Source: Hymenobacter volaticus (GTDB lineage Bacteria; Bacteroidota; Bacteroidia; Cytophagales; Hymenobacteraceae). From it: a stretch of 64,000 nucleotides of DNA. Shown here piece by piece: positions 45,834 through 55,051 of the stretch. The stretch spans positions 464,001-528,000 of the forward strand of contig NZ_CP095061.1 in assembly GCF_022921055.1 (NCBI RefSeq), written 5' to 3'. Position 1 is the first letter of the stretch; every line of letters begins with the position of its first letter. A model generated the notes under the pieces. The model saw nothing but the letters and a program-made list of their open reading frames with translations. It made no database searches and was not told where the DNA came from. The position numbers and the translations under genes are program-made.

Positions 45834-46271
45834 TTAGAAAGGCAACTGATCCAGTTCAGGCTCTTGGCGGAACGTTTGCGGTGCAGCCTCTACTGCGGTT
45901 GCAGTACCATTCGTCTGAACAGGTCCATCGCCAGCTTGCGAGCGGCCACCTAGCATGGTGATTTCATCGGCAATGATTTCGGTGATGTAGCGGGTCTGGT
46001 TCTCCTTGTCTTGGTATTGCCGCGTACGAATTTTGCCTTCTACATACACCTGCTGGCCTTTTTTGAGGTATTTCTCGGCCATTTCGGCTAGTCCTCGCCA
46101 AGCAGCTATGTTATGCCATTCAGTTCGTTCAACACGAGTGCCTTGTTTGTCTTTATAGTATTCGTTAGTAGCCAGCGTAAAATTGGCTACACTGTTTCCA
46201 CCTTCTAGGTGACGCACCTCAGGATCCTTGCCTAAGTTGCCAACCAAAATTACTTTGTTAATGCCTGCCAT
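45834..46271 (-). CDS. ssb: Single-stranded DNA-binding protein
   Basis: SSB coats single-stranded DNA in replication and repair. The 145-residue protein has the OB-fold of the family: [20 protein letters not shown], '[34 protein letters not shown]' and '[24 protein letters not shown]'. The C-terminal acidic tip ends in ELDQLPF, which is the protein-interaction tail. It lies in the order mutY-ssb-gldD with all genes on the minus strand. Confidence 0.95.
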   Translation of the reverse strand: MAGINKVILVGNLGKDPEVRHLEGGNSVANFTLATNEYYKDKQGTRVERTEWHNIAAWRGLAEMAEKYLKKGQQVYVEGKIRTRQYQDKENQTRYITEIIADEITMLGGRSQAGDGPVQTNGTATAVEAAPQTFRQEPELDQLPF

Positions 46272-46353
46272 TGCGTGTGAATGAGAGAGTTAGGTGCTTG
46301 TATTTAAGTTTAAAGATATTAAAATAGTATCTGATTACCAAATTTATTAGTAA

Positions 46354-47444
46354 TCATTTCCAATTTTTGTTAAGATAATTAGCAATTATAATCGGCTTTG
46401 GTAATCGCTCTGTCTGATCAAGCGTAAAAGCTGCCAATCCTGATGTTTGTAAAGCTGCTTCCGACAATGGCTCGCGCAGCCACACAGGGTGAAACTTCGC
46501 TTCCACCTTCTGATGACTAAGCACGTGGCGCATAGCATGCACCGGTTCTTCTGCATTATCGGTGACCAACTGGCCACCGAGTGCCTCCACGGTATTTAGA
46601 AGTTCTATGGCTGGCAGTTCAGCAACAGTTTTTTCCGTTAGTGCAAAGTCATACAAGCCTTCCCAAATATCTTTTGGCCCGCGCTTACGCATATACACTG
46701 TATCTGCGTGACGTAGTACGAGGTAATGGAAATGGCGCGTGCGGCCAGCTTTTGCCTTGCTTTTGATAGGCAACTCGTTTACCATGCCGTGCTGAAAAGC
46801 ATAACACTGGTTCTGCAACGGACAAAACAAGCAATCTGGATTGATGGGCGTGCACTGGATGGCCCCAAACTCCATAATGGCTTGGTTGAATTCGGCGGGG
46901 CTGATGCAGGGATTAGCTGGTCGGCTAACACTTGGAAAACTCGCCGACTGGCGGGAGCCGCAATGTCTTGCGTGAGGCCAAACACCCGGGCCAGCACCCT
47001 AAACACGTTGCCATCAAGCACAGCCACTTTCTCATCGAAAGCAAAAGAAGCAATAGCTGCTGCTGTGTACTGACCGACTCCCCGCAGTTTCAAGAGTTCA
47101 GCATACGTCTCTGGAAAGCGGCCACCGTATTCGTTGACCACTTGCTGCGCCGTGTGGTGCATATTGCGGGCGCGACTATAATACCCAAGGCCTTGCCAGT
47201 GGCGAAGCACCTCATCTTCGGGAGCCGCGGCCAGCTCTTGAACTGTTGGATACGTGCTGATGTATGTGAGGTAATAAGGAAGCCCCTGCTTAACGCGGGT
47301 TTGTTGAAGAATCACCTCGGACAGCCAGATGGCATAAGGGTCGCGGGTATGACGCCAAGGCAGGTCGCGACGGTGCCGCGGGTACCATTCCAAGAGAGCA
47401 GTTGAAAAGTAGGGATGAGCAACAGCAGCAGAAGACGAAGTCAA
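46354..47444 (-). CDS. mutY: A/G-specific adenine glycosylase MutY (frameshifted)
   Basis: MutY removes adenine mispaired with 8-oxoguanine. The start is TTG at 47444 (no ATG in frame). The helix-hairpin-helix 'KLRGVGQYTAAAIASFAF' with the catalytic Asp in 'VAVLDGNVFRVLAR' is present. The [4Fe-4S] cysteines are in C-x6-C-x2-C-x5-C form (CTPINPDCLFCPLQNQC). The C-terminal NUDIX-like domain ('YLVLRHADTVYMRKRGPKDIWEGLY') recognises 8-oxoG. The frame breaks at plus G4 46897-46900, and one added base joins PASAP to AEFNQAIMEFGAIQC. Repaired length is 363 residues. Confidence 0.9.
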
Positions 47445-47506
47445 TGTTTTGAGAAAGAATTAGTTGGACGTAAGTAAGGAGATAAATTTCATAGCGGGTA
47501 CTACTA

Positions 47507-47536
47507 TTGCAAAACCAAAAAAGGGAACTACCTTTG
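47507..47536 (+). promoter_or_regulatory. Promoter of the HU-like gene
   Basis: TTG at 47507-47509 is followed after 19 bp by TACCTTTG (47529-47536), a good Bacteroidota promoter match. The predicted start is near 47543, about 97 nt before the GTG at 47640. Confidence 0.6.
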
Positions 47537-47639
47537 TGGCCCCAATTCGCAAGCAAACAGCCTACCAGGCAAGGGCTTACGTTTGGGATTGGGTAATAGA
47601 CCCAGCACATATTTTTCACACCATAGTACACTTACCAGC

Positions 47640-47945
47640 GTGACTAAAGCAGAAGTAATCGCCGAAATTGCCGACAAGACTGGCATTGAGAAAGCTGACG
47701 TTTCGGCTACCGTAGAAGCCTTCTTTAAAGTTGTGAAGGACTCGATGGCTGAGGGCAACAACATCTACGTACGCGGCTTCGGCAGCTTCGTAAACAAGAA
47801 ACGTGCGAAGAAAGTCGCCCGCAACATCTCAAAAAATACGTCGATCATCATCGACGAACACTTCATCCCGAGCTTTAAGCCGTCGAAGACCTTCATTGGG
47901 AAGATCAAAAACAGCAAGAAGATTAAAGCGCTAGCCAACGCTTAA
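47640..47945 (+). CDS. HU/IHF family DNA-binding protein
   Basis: The 101-residue protein starts at GTG 47640 as MTKAEVIAEIADKTGIEKADV, the normal family opening. The dimerising helices, the 'EGNNIYVRGFGSFVNKKRAKKVARNI' region with the DNA-binding beta arm and the tail 'PSFKPSKTFIGKIKNSKKIKALANA' follow. HU-type proteins bend DNA and shape the nucleoid. A longer frame with an upstream start (47583) gives an unlikely extension. A promoter (47507-47536) and a terminator frame the gene, so it is probably monocistronic. Confidence 0.93.
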   Translation: MTKAEVIAEIADKTGIEKADVSATVEAFFKVVKDSMAEGNNIYVRGFGSFVNKKRAKKVARNISKNTSIIIDEHFIPSFKPSKTFIGKIKNSKKIKALANA

Positions 47946-47973
47946 GCGTCATTGTCGTAATATTGCCGGCTGC

Positions 47974-48016
47974 GCCGCTGGGTTTCCTAGTCCGGAGACC
48001 CGGCGGCCTGCTTTTT
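47974..48016 (+). terminator. Intrinsic terminator after the HU gene
   Basis: The arms 47974-47987 and 47994-48007 form 14 bp with two wobble pairs (GCCGCTGGGTTTCC with GGAGACCCGGCGGC). A T5 tract follows, 4 bp before the TPR gene's ATG. Confidence 0.7.
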
Positions 48017-48020
48017 CCAC

Positions 48021-48932
48021 ATGGCCCAACGTACCTTTTCGCATCAGCTTATTCTCCTGGCCGTAGCCGCAGCGCTAATAGCTGGCTTATTTCTGTTGCC
48101 AAAAGTGATTGTCAAGCCTAAGGAAGGCAAAGGGGAGTTGGCGCAGGATGCCGCCAAAACTGCTACTCGTGATGGAGGTGGCCCGAATACTAATGGCTCA
48201 AAGGCTGTCGCCTCTTCTGGCGAACAGGAACAAACAGCCAACGGCCCATCGCTAGAGCAGCCACACATGTCGGTAGCTCCTGCGCAACGCCGCGAAATCA
48301 ACGCCCTCACTGCCCAATATACTGCCGAGCGGGACCCAGTTGCTAAGCTTCGAATAGCTGGTAACTTGGCAGACAAGTATAAGGCAGCAGAGAAGTTTGA
48401 TAGTGCCGGTTACTTCTTGGAGCAAGTGGCGCAGGCCCGGCCAGGTGAGCAAACGTGGAAGCGGGCTGCCGATGCTTATTTCGAGGCATTCAGCTTTGCA
48501 ACCACGCAAGAGCGCCAGAAAACTTTGGGAACTAAGTGCCAAGAACTCTACGGAAAAGTGTTGAAAAACAATCCGGAGAATCTTGATGCTAAAACCAACT
48601 TGGGTATGGCGTTCATGGCCAGCGAAAATCCGGTTCAAGGAGTGGTGCTGCTACGTGAAGTGTTAGTGGCCGACCCGCGCAACGAGAAGGCCATTTACAA
48701 CCTGGGTCTGCTTTCTATGCAAAGCAACCAGTATGATAAAGCCGTAGAGCGTTTTCGGGAACTGACGAAGGTCAATCCTGAGAATGTGAACGGACAGTTT
48801 TACCTCGGCGTTGCTTTAGCTCAAACCGGAGCAAATGATGCCGCTAAGGTTGCCTTTCAAAAGGCAAAAAGTCTGAGCACGGACCCGGGCCTCACGGCCG
48901 CGGTGGACGAGCAGCTTCAGAAGCTTCAGTAA
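48021..48932 (+). CDS. Membrane-anchored TPR protein
   Basis: The 303-residue protein has a short cytoplasmic start and one membrane helix (about 9-27, 'LILLAVAAALIAGLFLLP'). A Gly/Ala/Gln-rich linker is followed by TPR units in the C-terminal 180 residues: 'LYGKVLKNNPENLDAKTNLGMAFM', 'AIYNLGLLSMQSNQYDKAVERFRELTKVNPENV'. It ends EQLQKLQ. The family is unassigned, but proteins like this are found downstream of HU genes in Cytophagales. The next gene is the 29-residue basic protein. The ATG at 48021 lies 75 bp after the HU stop. Confidence 0.85.
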   Translation: MAQRTFSHQLILLAVAAALIAGLFLLPKVIVKPKEGKGELAQDAAKTATRDGGGPNTNGSKAVASSGEQEQTANGPSLEQPHMSVAPAQRREINALTAQYTAERDPVAKLRIAGNLADKYKAAEKFDSAGYFLEQVAQARPGEQTWKRAADAYFEAFSFATTQERQKTLGTKCQELYGKVLKNNPENLDAKTNLGMAFMASENPVQGVVLLREVLVADPRNEKAIYNLGLLSMQSNQYDKAVERFRELTKVNPENVNGQFYLGVALAQTGANDAAKVAFQKAKSLSTDPGLTAAVDEQLQKLQ

Positions 48933-49060
48933 ACCGCTGATGGCTGATAGTAGCGTGTTATGGATTGATGAGAGGTTGTTTGCCTCTACATCGGTTCCTA
49001 ATACACTACCATCAGCCATCGGCAAATAAACCATCAATCAACCATTTAACCCATCACAAC

Positions 49061-49150
49061 ATGCCCTGCGGTAAGAAAAGAAAGCGTCATAAGATTGCCA
49101 CTCACAAGCGGAAAAAGCGTCTGCGCAAGAACCGTCACAAGAAGAAGTAA
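49061..49150 (+). CDS. 29-residue highly basic protein, COX24/AURKAIP1-like
   Basis: The frame ATG 49061 to TAA 49150 encodes MPCGKKRKRHKIATHKRKKR followed by nine more residues, mostly Lys, Arg and His. The C-terminal run of basic residues resembles the COX24/AURKAIP1 domain of the mitochondrial small-subunit protein mS38. I recall similar Bacteroidota proteins annotated this way. It is too short for ordinary gene finders. A role as a ribosome-associated peptide is inferred from that resemblance only. It lies between the TPR gene and RNase G. Confidence 0.75.
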   Translation: MPCGKKRKRHKIATHKRKKRLRKNRHKKK

Positions 49151-49251
49151 GCCTTCGGGTTTGCTGGCGAGTTTTCTTGCTAGAAAATATCGTCTATCTC
49201 TCATTTTGTATCCCCGAGAGTGGCTGTTTATTCGCTTTCCCCGAGGCTTGC

Positions 49252-49286
49252 AAGGGAAGCCGGTGCTACGTGCACCGGCTTCCCTT
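49252..49286 (+). terminator. Intrinsic terminator before RNase G
   Basis: A 15-bp perfect stem (AAGGGAAGCCGGTGC with GCACCGGCTTCCCTT) with a 5-nt loop is followed by TT. It ends the small-protein transcript. Confidence 0.75.
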
Positions 49287-49341
49287 TACCGGTTTCGGGT
49301 GCCGCGAGCCATCAATCAGGAGTACCTAACAACCCAATCCA

Positions 49342-50949
49342 TTGAGTAACGAATTAATAATTAATTCTACTCAGGAAGGAGAACGGATTGCCCTGCTCCA
49401 GGACAAGCGGCTCATCGAATATCATTTCGACCGCAACGACACCAATTATTCGGTGGGCGACATCTTCCTGGGCACGGTCAAGAAAGTTATGCCCGGTCTG
49501 AACGCCGCGTTCATTGACATCGGGTACGAAAAGGATGCGTTTCTGCACTACGGCGACTTAGGCGAGCAATTTCCTTCGCTTAGCAAGTGGGTGCGGGGCG
49601 TACAGTCGCAGAAAATTACGGTAGGCGCACTGAAAACTTTTGGTCTGGAAGGGCCATTGGATAAGGTGGGCAAGGCTGCCGATATACTCAAGAAGGGCCA
49701 GCAGATTGTGGTCCAGATTGTAAAAGAGCCAATATCAACCAAAGGGCCACGCCTCTCCACGGATATTTCCATGGCCGGCCGTTACTTAGTGTTGGTGCCG
49801 TTTTCGAATACCATCAGCGTCTCGAAGAAAATCGTGAGCAAGACGGAGCGGGAACGGCTAAAACGGCTAATTGCTTCTATCAAGCCCGACAACTTTGGCG
49901 TCATCATCCGAACGGTGGCCGAAGGGCGGGAAGTGGCCGAACTGGACCGCGACATGCAAAGCATGACCAGTAAGTGGGACCAGCTATTTACCGCTTTGCG
50001 TACGGCTAAGCCAAACGACAAGGTACTAGGTGAGTTGGGTCGAACCAGTTCCATGCTGCGCGACATGCTCAACGAGTCGTTTGATGCCATTACGGTGGAT
50101 ACCCCGGCTCGGTATGAGGAAATGCGTGGGTATTTAGAACAGATTGCCCCAGATAAAATCGGGCTGCTCAAACACTACACCGGAAAAGTGAAGGTGTTTG
50201 AGCACCTCGGAATTGAAAAGCAGCTTAAAACACTGTTTGGCAAAACTGTGACGGTACCCGGCGGCGGCTACTTGGTAATAGAGCATACAGAAGCCCTGCA
50301 CGTCATTGACGTGAACTCGGGCAACAAGAGCAACCAGGAAAGTGACCAAGAAGCTACGGCTTTAATGGTGAATATGCTGGCTGCCAAAGAAGTAGCGCGG
50401 CAGTTGCGGCTGCGCGATATGGGTGGCATCATCGTCGTCGACTTTATTGATATGAAGTCGGCAGAGAGCCGCAAGAAGGTGGAAGATGCGGTTCATAGCA
50501 TCATGAAGCTTGATAAGGCTCGCTACACCATTCTTCCGATTACTAAGTTTGGGTTGTTGCAAATCACGCGGCAACGCGTGCGCCCTGCCGAAAATATCGT
50601 CACGGGTGAGGCTTGCCCAACTTGTGGCGGCACCGGTAAGATTTCCGCTTCGATTCAGGTAACCGACGAAATCGACAATAGCATTGAAGATTTGTTGGTG
50701 ACGCAGAATCAGGCGGGTATTACGTTGTACGTGCATCCCTTCCTGCACGCATATTATACTAAAGGGTTGGTATCGAAGCAGATGAAATGGTATCTGAAGT
50801 ACTACAAGTGGATCAAAGTAGTGAAGGATACGAGCCTCGGCCTAACTGATTACCGTATCGAGGACGAGCAAGGTGAGGAAATTGAGTTGCACTCCGCTGC
50901 TGCTGCTATGGCCCGTTTGCAAGACCGCGAAATTGAAATAACTGACTAA
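49342..50949 (+). CDS. rng: Ribonuclease G/E family endoribonuclease
   Basis: RNase G/E cleaves single-stranded RNA during rRNA maturation and mRNA decay. The start is TTG at 49342 (MSNELIINSTQEGERIALLQ). The 535-residue protein has an S1-like domain (about 35-110, 'GDIFLGTVKKVMPGLNAAFIDIGYEKDAFLHYGDL') and the catalytic DNase-I-like core with metal ligands in 'HVIDVNSGNK' and 'IVVDFIDM'. The zinc-link motif is CPTCGGTG (one half of a CPxCxG dimer site). No long C-terminal scaffold domain is present, so it is the G-type enzyme. Confidence 0.94.
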   Translation: MSNELIINSTQEGERIALLQDKRLIEYHFDRNDTNYSVGDIFLGTVKKVMPGLNAAFIDIGYEKDAFLHYGDLGEQFPSLSKWVRGVQSQKITVGALKTFGLEGPLDKVGKAADILKKGQQIVVQIVKEPISTKGPRLSTDISMAGRYLVLVPFSNTISVSKKIVSKTERERLKRLIASIKPDNFGVIIRTVAEGREVAELDRDMQSMTSKWDQLFTALRTAKPNDKVLGELGRTSSMLRDMLNESFDAITVDTPARYEEMRGYLEQIAPDKIGLLKHYTGKVKVFEHLGIEKQLKTLFGKTVTVPGGGYLVIEHTEALHVIDVNSGNKSNQESDQEATALMVNMLAAKEVARQLRLRDMGGIIVVDFIDMKSAESRKKVEDAVHSIMKLDKARYTILPITKFGLLQITRQRVRPAENIVTGEACPTCGGTGKISASIQVTDEIDNSIEDLLVTQNQAGITLYVHPFLHAYYTKGLVSKQMKWYLKYYKWIKVVKDTSLGLTDYRIEDEQGEEIELHSAAAAMARLQDREIEITD

Positions 50950-50984
50950 CGGAAACGTTCTGCGACGACTCCTCCTGACAGAAG

Positions 50985-51020
50985 AAAAGCCCGCGTTGCT
51001 CGAAGCAACGCGGGCTTTTT
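50985..51020. terminator. Intrinsic terminator, bidirectional
   Basis: A 16-bp stem (AAAAGCCCGCGTTGCT with AGCAACGCGGGCTTTT) with a 3-nt loop lies between rng and the convergent barrel gene. The A and T runs make it usable from both strands. Confidence 0.85.
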
Positions 51021-51042
51021 CCCGTTTTCAAGGCAACACGTT

Positions 51043-51714
51043 TTAAAACTTGATGCCCAAATCAAGAGCAAATTCACTGTTTTTAAGCGTTACATCAGAG
51101 AGGTCACGCTCATCTTCAAAGTAGTTGTCGATGTTGAGTAGGCCACGGTGGTAGCTTAGACCAGCGAAAACCTTGGTACTTTGTCCCAACTGGTATTCGG
51201 CGCCGAAACCTAACAATACGGCAGCATCAGGGAGAATAACGTAATCAAGAGCCTTGTTTTCATTGCCAGTAACCGGATCAGTAAAGCGCTTGTTTCCATC
51301 AATCTTCCCGGCAATAGCGCCACCTAAAGAGCCACCTAATTGAAAGTAGAGCTTTGTATCAGTGGCCACGTCATTGGTGAAGAGCTTGACCGTAACGGGT
51401 ATTTCTAAGTATTGAATTCCAATTTTTTGCTCATAGCGTTTTTGGTCGGATTCATTGAAATAGCTGATAGTGCCGCCTTTACCAACCAACTGCAAGCCTG
51501 TGCTGAAGGCATAGTTTTGGCCAAAGAAATAATCTACTATCAGGCCTCCACCAATGGCTAGTTTGCTGCTTTCATTTTGAAAGCTGGACGCTGAGGGCGA
51601 TTCAGTGCGCAGATTGGTGACAGAAGGCGAGAGTTTCAGGCCGATTTCAACTTGTGCCGAAGCGGCGCCTGTTGAAGCTGCCACTGTTAGTAGTGCTAGA
51701 AGTAATTTTTTCAT
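51043..51714 (-). CDS. Outer-membrane beta-barrel (porin-family) protein
   Basis: The 223-residue protein has a signal peptide (MKKLLLALLTVAASTGAASA, cleaved before QVEIG). The rest is barrel-like with strands such as 'EIGLKLSPSVTNLR', 'AIGGGLIVDYFFGQNYAFSTGLQLV' and a closing 'EFALDLGIKF'. This fits the OmpA/porin-like small barrels (DUF-type, OMP_b-brl) common in Bacteroidota. The ATG at 51714 is chosen because the upstream in-frame TTG adds only two residues. A -7 box lies 74 bp upstream on the minus strand. Confidence 0.83.
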   Translation of the reverse strand: MKKLLLALLTVAASTGAASAQVEIGLKLSPSVTNLRTESPSASSFQNESSKLAIGGGLIVDYFFGQNYAFSTGLQLVGKGGTISYFNESDQKRYEQKIGIQYLEIPVTVKLFTNDVATDTKLYFQLGGSLGGAIAGKIDGNKRFTDPVTGNENKALDYVILPDAAVLLGFGAEYQLGQSTKVFAGLSYHRGLLNIDNYFEDERDLSDVTLKNSEFALDLGIKF

Positions 51715-51787
51715 GGACAATCTGAATAAACAGTATGGCTTACTAAAGCGAGGCCGTCTGGCGTTTGGTTTTAGGCTATTTTCGCCT

Positions 51788-51795
51788 CAAAGATA
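51788..51795 (-). promoter_or_regulatory. Candidate -7 box for the barrel gene
   Basis: TATCTTTG on the minus strand lies 74 bp before the ATG at 51714. No -33 TTG at the normal spacing was found. Confidence 0.35.
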
Positions 51796-51821
51796 GAAGC
51801 GTGTTCTACAATCCTACTTAT

Positions 51822-52838
51822 ATGCGTCCCATCCTTGTTGCTCTATTAGGGTTCGTTTTAGTATTGCTCGCTGCATGCAGGCGGGACCAAAATACCTGTG
51901 AACTTAACCCTGAAGTAGCTAACGTAAGCGCCCCGGTAGAGTTGGAGCGGTTAGAAAAACCATTTTTTCAAATTAAAAATAGTGCCGACGCCAAGCGCTT
52001 CATTACGCAGCATCCTTTGTTTGCCAACCAGTTTTTGCAGCGGCGGCAATTCCCTACCGACGACGTGCTAGCCGGCACGCTCACTCGTTTAGCTACCAAC
52101 GCGGGCCTGCAACAGCTCGGCCGTCAAACCGATAGTACCTTTCAAGAATCTGAAAAACTGAAAAGCGAGCTGCAGCGCATGTTCCAGCACATTCGCTACA
52201 ACTTTAAGGATTTTCAGGTGCCCCCTGTCAAGACTTTCGTGACGGGGCTGAGTCAGGATATGTTTGTCAATGATAGCCTGATGGTGCTAGGCTTGGATTT
52301 CTTTGTAGGTCCAGATGCCCGTTACCGGCCTAACGTTCCCGATTACATCTTGCGTCGGTACCGACCCGAGTATGTATTGCCCACGGCTGCGTTGGCTATC
52401 AGTAGCAAATACAACAAGAAAGAACTGACCAATCAGACCATGCTTTCGGACATGATTCAGTTCGGTAAGTCACTTTACTTTGCTGAGCAAGTGCTGCCTT
52501 GCACACCCGATTCTATACTGATTGGCTATACCAACAAAGAGCTAACCGGAGTGTATTTCAATGAAAGCAAGGTGTGGGCGCATTTTCTGGACAAAAAGCT
52601 GCTCTACACTACGACGCCCTTTGTAGTTCAGAAATACGTGGGAGAGCGGCCTAATATTCCTGAAATTGACAAAACGTGCCCGGGTCGGGTCGGTGCTTGG
52701 TTAGGCTGGCAAATTGTGCGCAAGTACATGACCAACAACCCGAACGTGACATTGGCGCAGCTGATGGCCGACAAAGACGCGCAGCATATTCTCACTGATT
52801 CACGCTATCGGCCTAAGCCACGAAGGGCAGAACGGTAG
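51822..52838 (+). CDS. gldB: Gliding motility lipoprotein GldB
   Basis: GldB is a lipoprotein needed for gliding and linked to type IX secretion. The ATG at 51822 gives a lipoprotein signal with lipobox VLLAAC (Cys19). The body carries 'DMFVNDSLMVLGLDFFVGPDARY', 'DYILRRYRPEYVLPTAALAI' and 'CPGRVGAWLGWQIVRKYMTNN', the pattern of the GldB-like domain with predicted peptidase-like fold. The 338-residue length is typical. An upstream in-frame start (51765) would place extra residues before the signal peptide and is rejected. gldD lies elsewhere in the window. Confidence 0.9.
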   Translation: MRPILVALLGFVLVLLAACRRDQNTCELNPEVANVSAPVELERLEKPFFQIKNSADAKRFITQHPLFANQFLQRRQFPTDDVLAGTLTRLATNAGLQQLGRQTDSTFQESEKLKSELQRMFQHIRYNFKDFQVPPVKTFVTGLSQDMFVNDSLMVLGLDFFVGPDARYRPNVPDYILRRYRPEYVLPTAALAISSKYNKKELTNQTMLSDMIQFGKSLYFAEQVLPCTPDSILIGYTNKELTGVYFNESKVWAHFLDKKLLYTTTPFVVQKYVGERPNIPEIDKTCPGRVGAWLGWQIVRKYMTNNPNVTLAQLMADKDAQHILTDSRYRPKPRRAER

Positions 52839-52928
52839 GGGATAACTATGTAGAAGAATGGGGTGATATGTTGTCTTCCAGCATGCAGACTACTTTCTTC
52901 TGCCCTCGCAACTCATAATTACTCTTAC

Positions 52929-54128
52929 GTGCATATTGCCGTCTTCAGTCAGTACCACACTAACCCCGACTGTCCGGCGACAAGCCGGCATTATGCATTG
53001 CTAGCGCATATTGCCCGTACGCACCGCGTCACGCTTATTACCACACGCACTTGGGAGCGGCAGCGGCTGACACAAGAGTTTCCGTGGCTGCCAGAGGGGG
53101 TAGAAATGCGTGCTGCTGTAGTGCCTTATCATAACAAGATGGGTGTGCCGCGCCGAGCGTTGGCTTTCGGGCAATATGCAGCTTATGCCCTGCGCGAAGG
53201 GTTGCGAATAGATAAGCCCGACGTAATTTGGGGAATCAGTACGCCCTTGACGGCGGCTTGGGCCGCCGCTCAGGTGGCTCGTTGGCGCCGAATACAGTGG
53301 GTATTTGAGGTGCAGGACTTGTGGCCTTCGTTTCCGGTAGCCATGGGAGCGGTGCCTAACAAGTGGGCGCAAAAGCAGATGTTCTCTGTAGAAAAAAGCT
53401 TGTATCAGTCGGCTCGTCATATCCTGCCGTTGTCGCCGGGTATGACTGATTACATACGCCGTTTAGGAATTCCCGAGGAGAAGCTAACTACTGTGCTCAA
53501 CGGTACTGACCTCGACTTGGCGGCCCGTGCCACCGATAGCGCTATAGCTGATTTACGTCAACAGCTTCAGCTGCAAGGTCGACGAGTTGTTCTGTACGCA
53601 GGCACCTTTGGGCGAGCTAACAACATCCCGATGCTGGTGGCTGCTGCAGTAGCCCTGGCCGCTAAGTGTCCAGAAGTTGTTTGGTTGTTCATGGGGCATG
53701 GCTACGACGAGCCTCTGCTGAGAGAAGCCGCTATCAATCACTCCTATATCCGCCTAGTGCCTCCGCAACCGCGTCATGCGGTATTCACATGGTTTAAGTT
53801 AGCTGATGTATCTGTGGTGTCGTTTCTAGGAATGCCTGTATTAGATGCAAACTCCCCAGCTAAGCTCTACGATAGCTTGGCTGTGGGCACTCCTGTAATC
53901 ATTACCAATAGCGGCTGGACGCGCGACTTGGTCGAAAGCAATAAATGCGGATGGTACTCTCCAGCCGACAACGCAATTGCTCTAGCGGAACAGTTACGCA
54001 AGCTGTTTGAGCATCCTCGACAGCTGCGTGTAGCAGGTGAGGCCGGCCGAGAGTTAGCTGCAAACGCCTTTGACCGTCAGAAAATAGCGGCTATTATGCA
54101 GGATAGGCTCGAGCAAGCTATTACATGA
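52929..54128 (+). CDS. Glycosyltransferase family 4 (WbuB-like)
   Basis: The enzyme transfers a sugar from a nucleotide donor, probably to a surface polysaccharide or lipid. The 399-residue protein starts at GTG 52929 as MHIAVFSQYHTNPDCPATSR, typical of this family. The N-terminal GT-B domain has 'PDVIWGISTPLTAAWAAAQVARWR' and 'VFEVQDLWP'. The C-terminal GT-B domain carries the donor-binding motif 'PAKLYDSLAVGTPVIITN' with 'VVLYAGTFGRANNI'. Sugar specificity cannot be told. A start at 52863 is possible but adds 22 residues without similarity. The gene is intact. Confidence 0.9.
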   Translation: MHIAVFSQYHTNPDCPATSRHYALLAHIARTHRVTLITTRTWERQRLTQEFPWLPEGVEMRAAVVPYHNKMGVPRRALAFGQYAAYALREGLRIDKPDVIWGISTPLTAAWAAAQVARWRRIQWVFEVQDLWPSFPVAMGAVPNKWAQKQMFSVEKSLYQSARHILPLSPGMTDYIRRLGIPEEKLTTVLNGTDLDLAARATDSAIADLRQQLQLQGRRVVLYAGTFGRANNIPMLVAAAVALAAKCPEVVWLFMGHGYDEPLLREAAINHSYIRLVPPQPRHAVFTWFKLADVSVVSFLGMPVLDANSPAKLYDSLAVGTPVIITNSGWTRDLVESNKCGWYSPADNAIALAEQLRKLFEHPRQLRVAGEAGRELAANAFDRQKIAAIMQDRLEQAIT

Positions 54129-54209
54129 AAAGAACAGAGGAGAACTGTTGTACTGGCAAGAACTAGTTTTATACTAAGTTGTGCTAGTTGGCGTCTCGTT
54201 TGTCTTTAT

Positions 54210-54880
54210 TTAGGGCAGTAAGGACGGTTTTTGGGTTACAGCCACGTTCGTTGCGTAATATTTGCACCAACTTGTGAGAGGACAAATAGCGCATTTAGGC
54301 TGACGAGCCACGCAGATGTAGCGGCCATGTAAAATCAGCCAATGGTGCGCTTTCGGAATCAATGTTTCAGGGATGTGCTTTACTAGGGCTTTCTCTACAG
54401 CAAGGGGAGTAGTAGCAGTGCGAGGAACCAAGCCTAAACGGTGTGACACCCGAAACACATGTGTATCCACGGCCATGGCAGGCTGGTTGTAAATCACGGA
54501 TACCACTACGTTGGCCGTTTTGCGACCCACGCCCGGTAACCGCTGCAATTCTTCGATGCTGCTAGGCACTTCTCCCCGAATTCGTCAGTCAGCAGTCTAC
54601 CAAGCCCGGCTAAGTGCTTCGCCTTATTATTCGGGTATGAAACACTTCGTATGTAAGGAAATATGTCTTCGGCAGTAGCAGCAGCCAAATGAGCTGGCGT
54701 TGGGAACTGCTCGATTAAAGCAGGCATTATTTGATTGACACGCTTATCGGTGCATTGTGCACTTAATACCACGGCTACAATAAGCTCGTATGGATTGGTG
54801 TAGTGCAACTCAGTTTTAGGCTGCGGAAAATTGGTGGTGAAGTAATCTATGAAATTGCGAAAGCGCTCAGTAGTACGCAT
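54210..54880 (-). CDS. nth: Endonuclease III (frameshifted)
   Basis: Nth removes oxidised pyrimidines and nicks the abasic site. The ATG at 54880 gives MRTTERFRNFIDYF. The helix-hairpin-helix is LPGVGRKTANVVVS with the catalytic Lys, and the catalytic Asp is in AMAVDTHVFRVSHRLGL. The [4Fe-4S] ligands are in C-x6-C-x2-C-x5-C (CVARQPKCAICPLTSWC). The frame breaks at plus C4 54574-54577, and one added base joins LTDEFGG to EVPSSIEELQRLPGV. Repaired length is 223 residues, normal for Nth. It is convergent with the glycosyltransferase gene. Confidence 0.92.
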
Positions 54881-54953
54881 GGTAAAGTAGCAAAGGCAAG
54901 GAACAGCTGAAATAATGGGCGTCCGGCAAAGAGGCAGGAACAATCAGTTAGTA

Positions 54954-55029
54954 CCTAGAATAAAAAAAACGGAACACCACGAAGTTACCGCATGGCAGGC
55001 TTCGTGGTGTTCCGTTTTTTTATTCTAGG
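54954..55029. terminator. Very long hairpin between two minus-strand genes
   Basis: The arms 54954-54984 and 55000-55029 pair over 30 bp with one extra A and a 15-nt loop (core CGGAACACCACGAAG with CTTCGTGGTGTTCCG). A7-8 and T7 tracts lie within the stem. It separates the anti-sigma-like gene from nth. Confidence 0.7.
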
Positions 55030-55051
55030 TGCTTAGCTACCCAGGTACTTG

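Noticed and set aside
47583..47639. Longer N-terminus for the HU-like protein
   Set aside because: The extension has no similarity to HU; the GTG at 47640 gives the standard opening.
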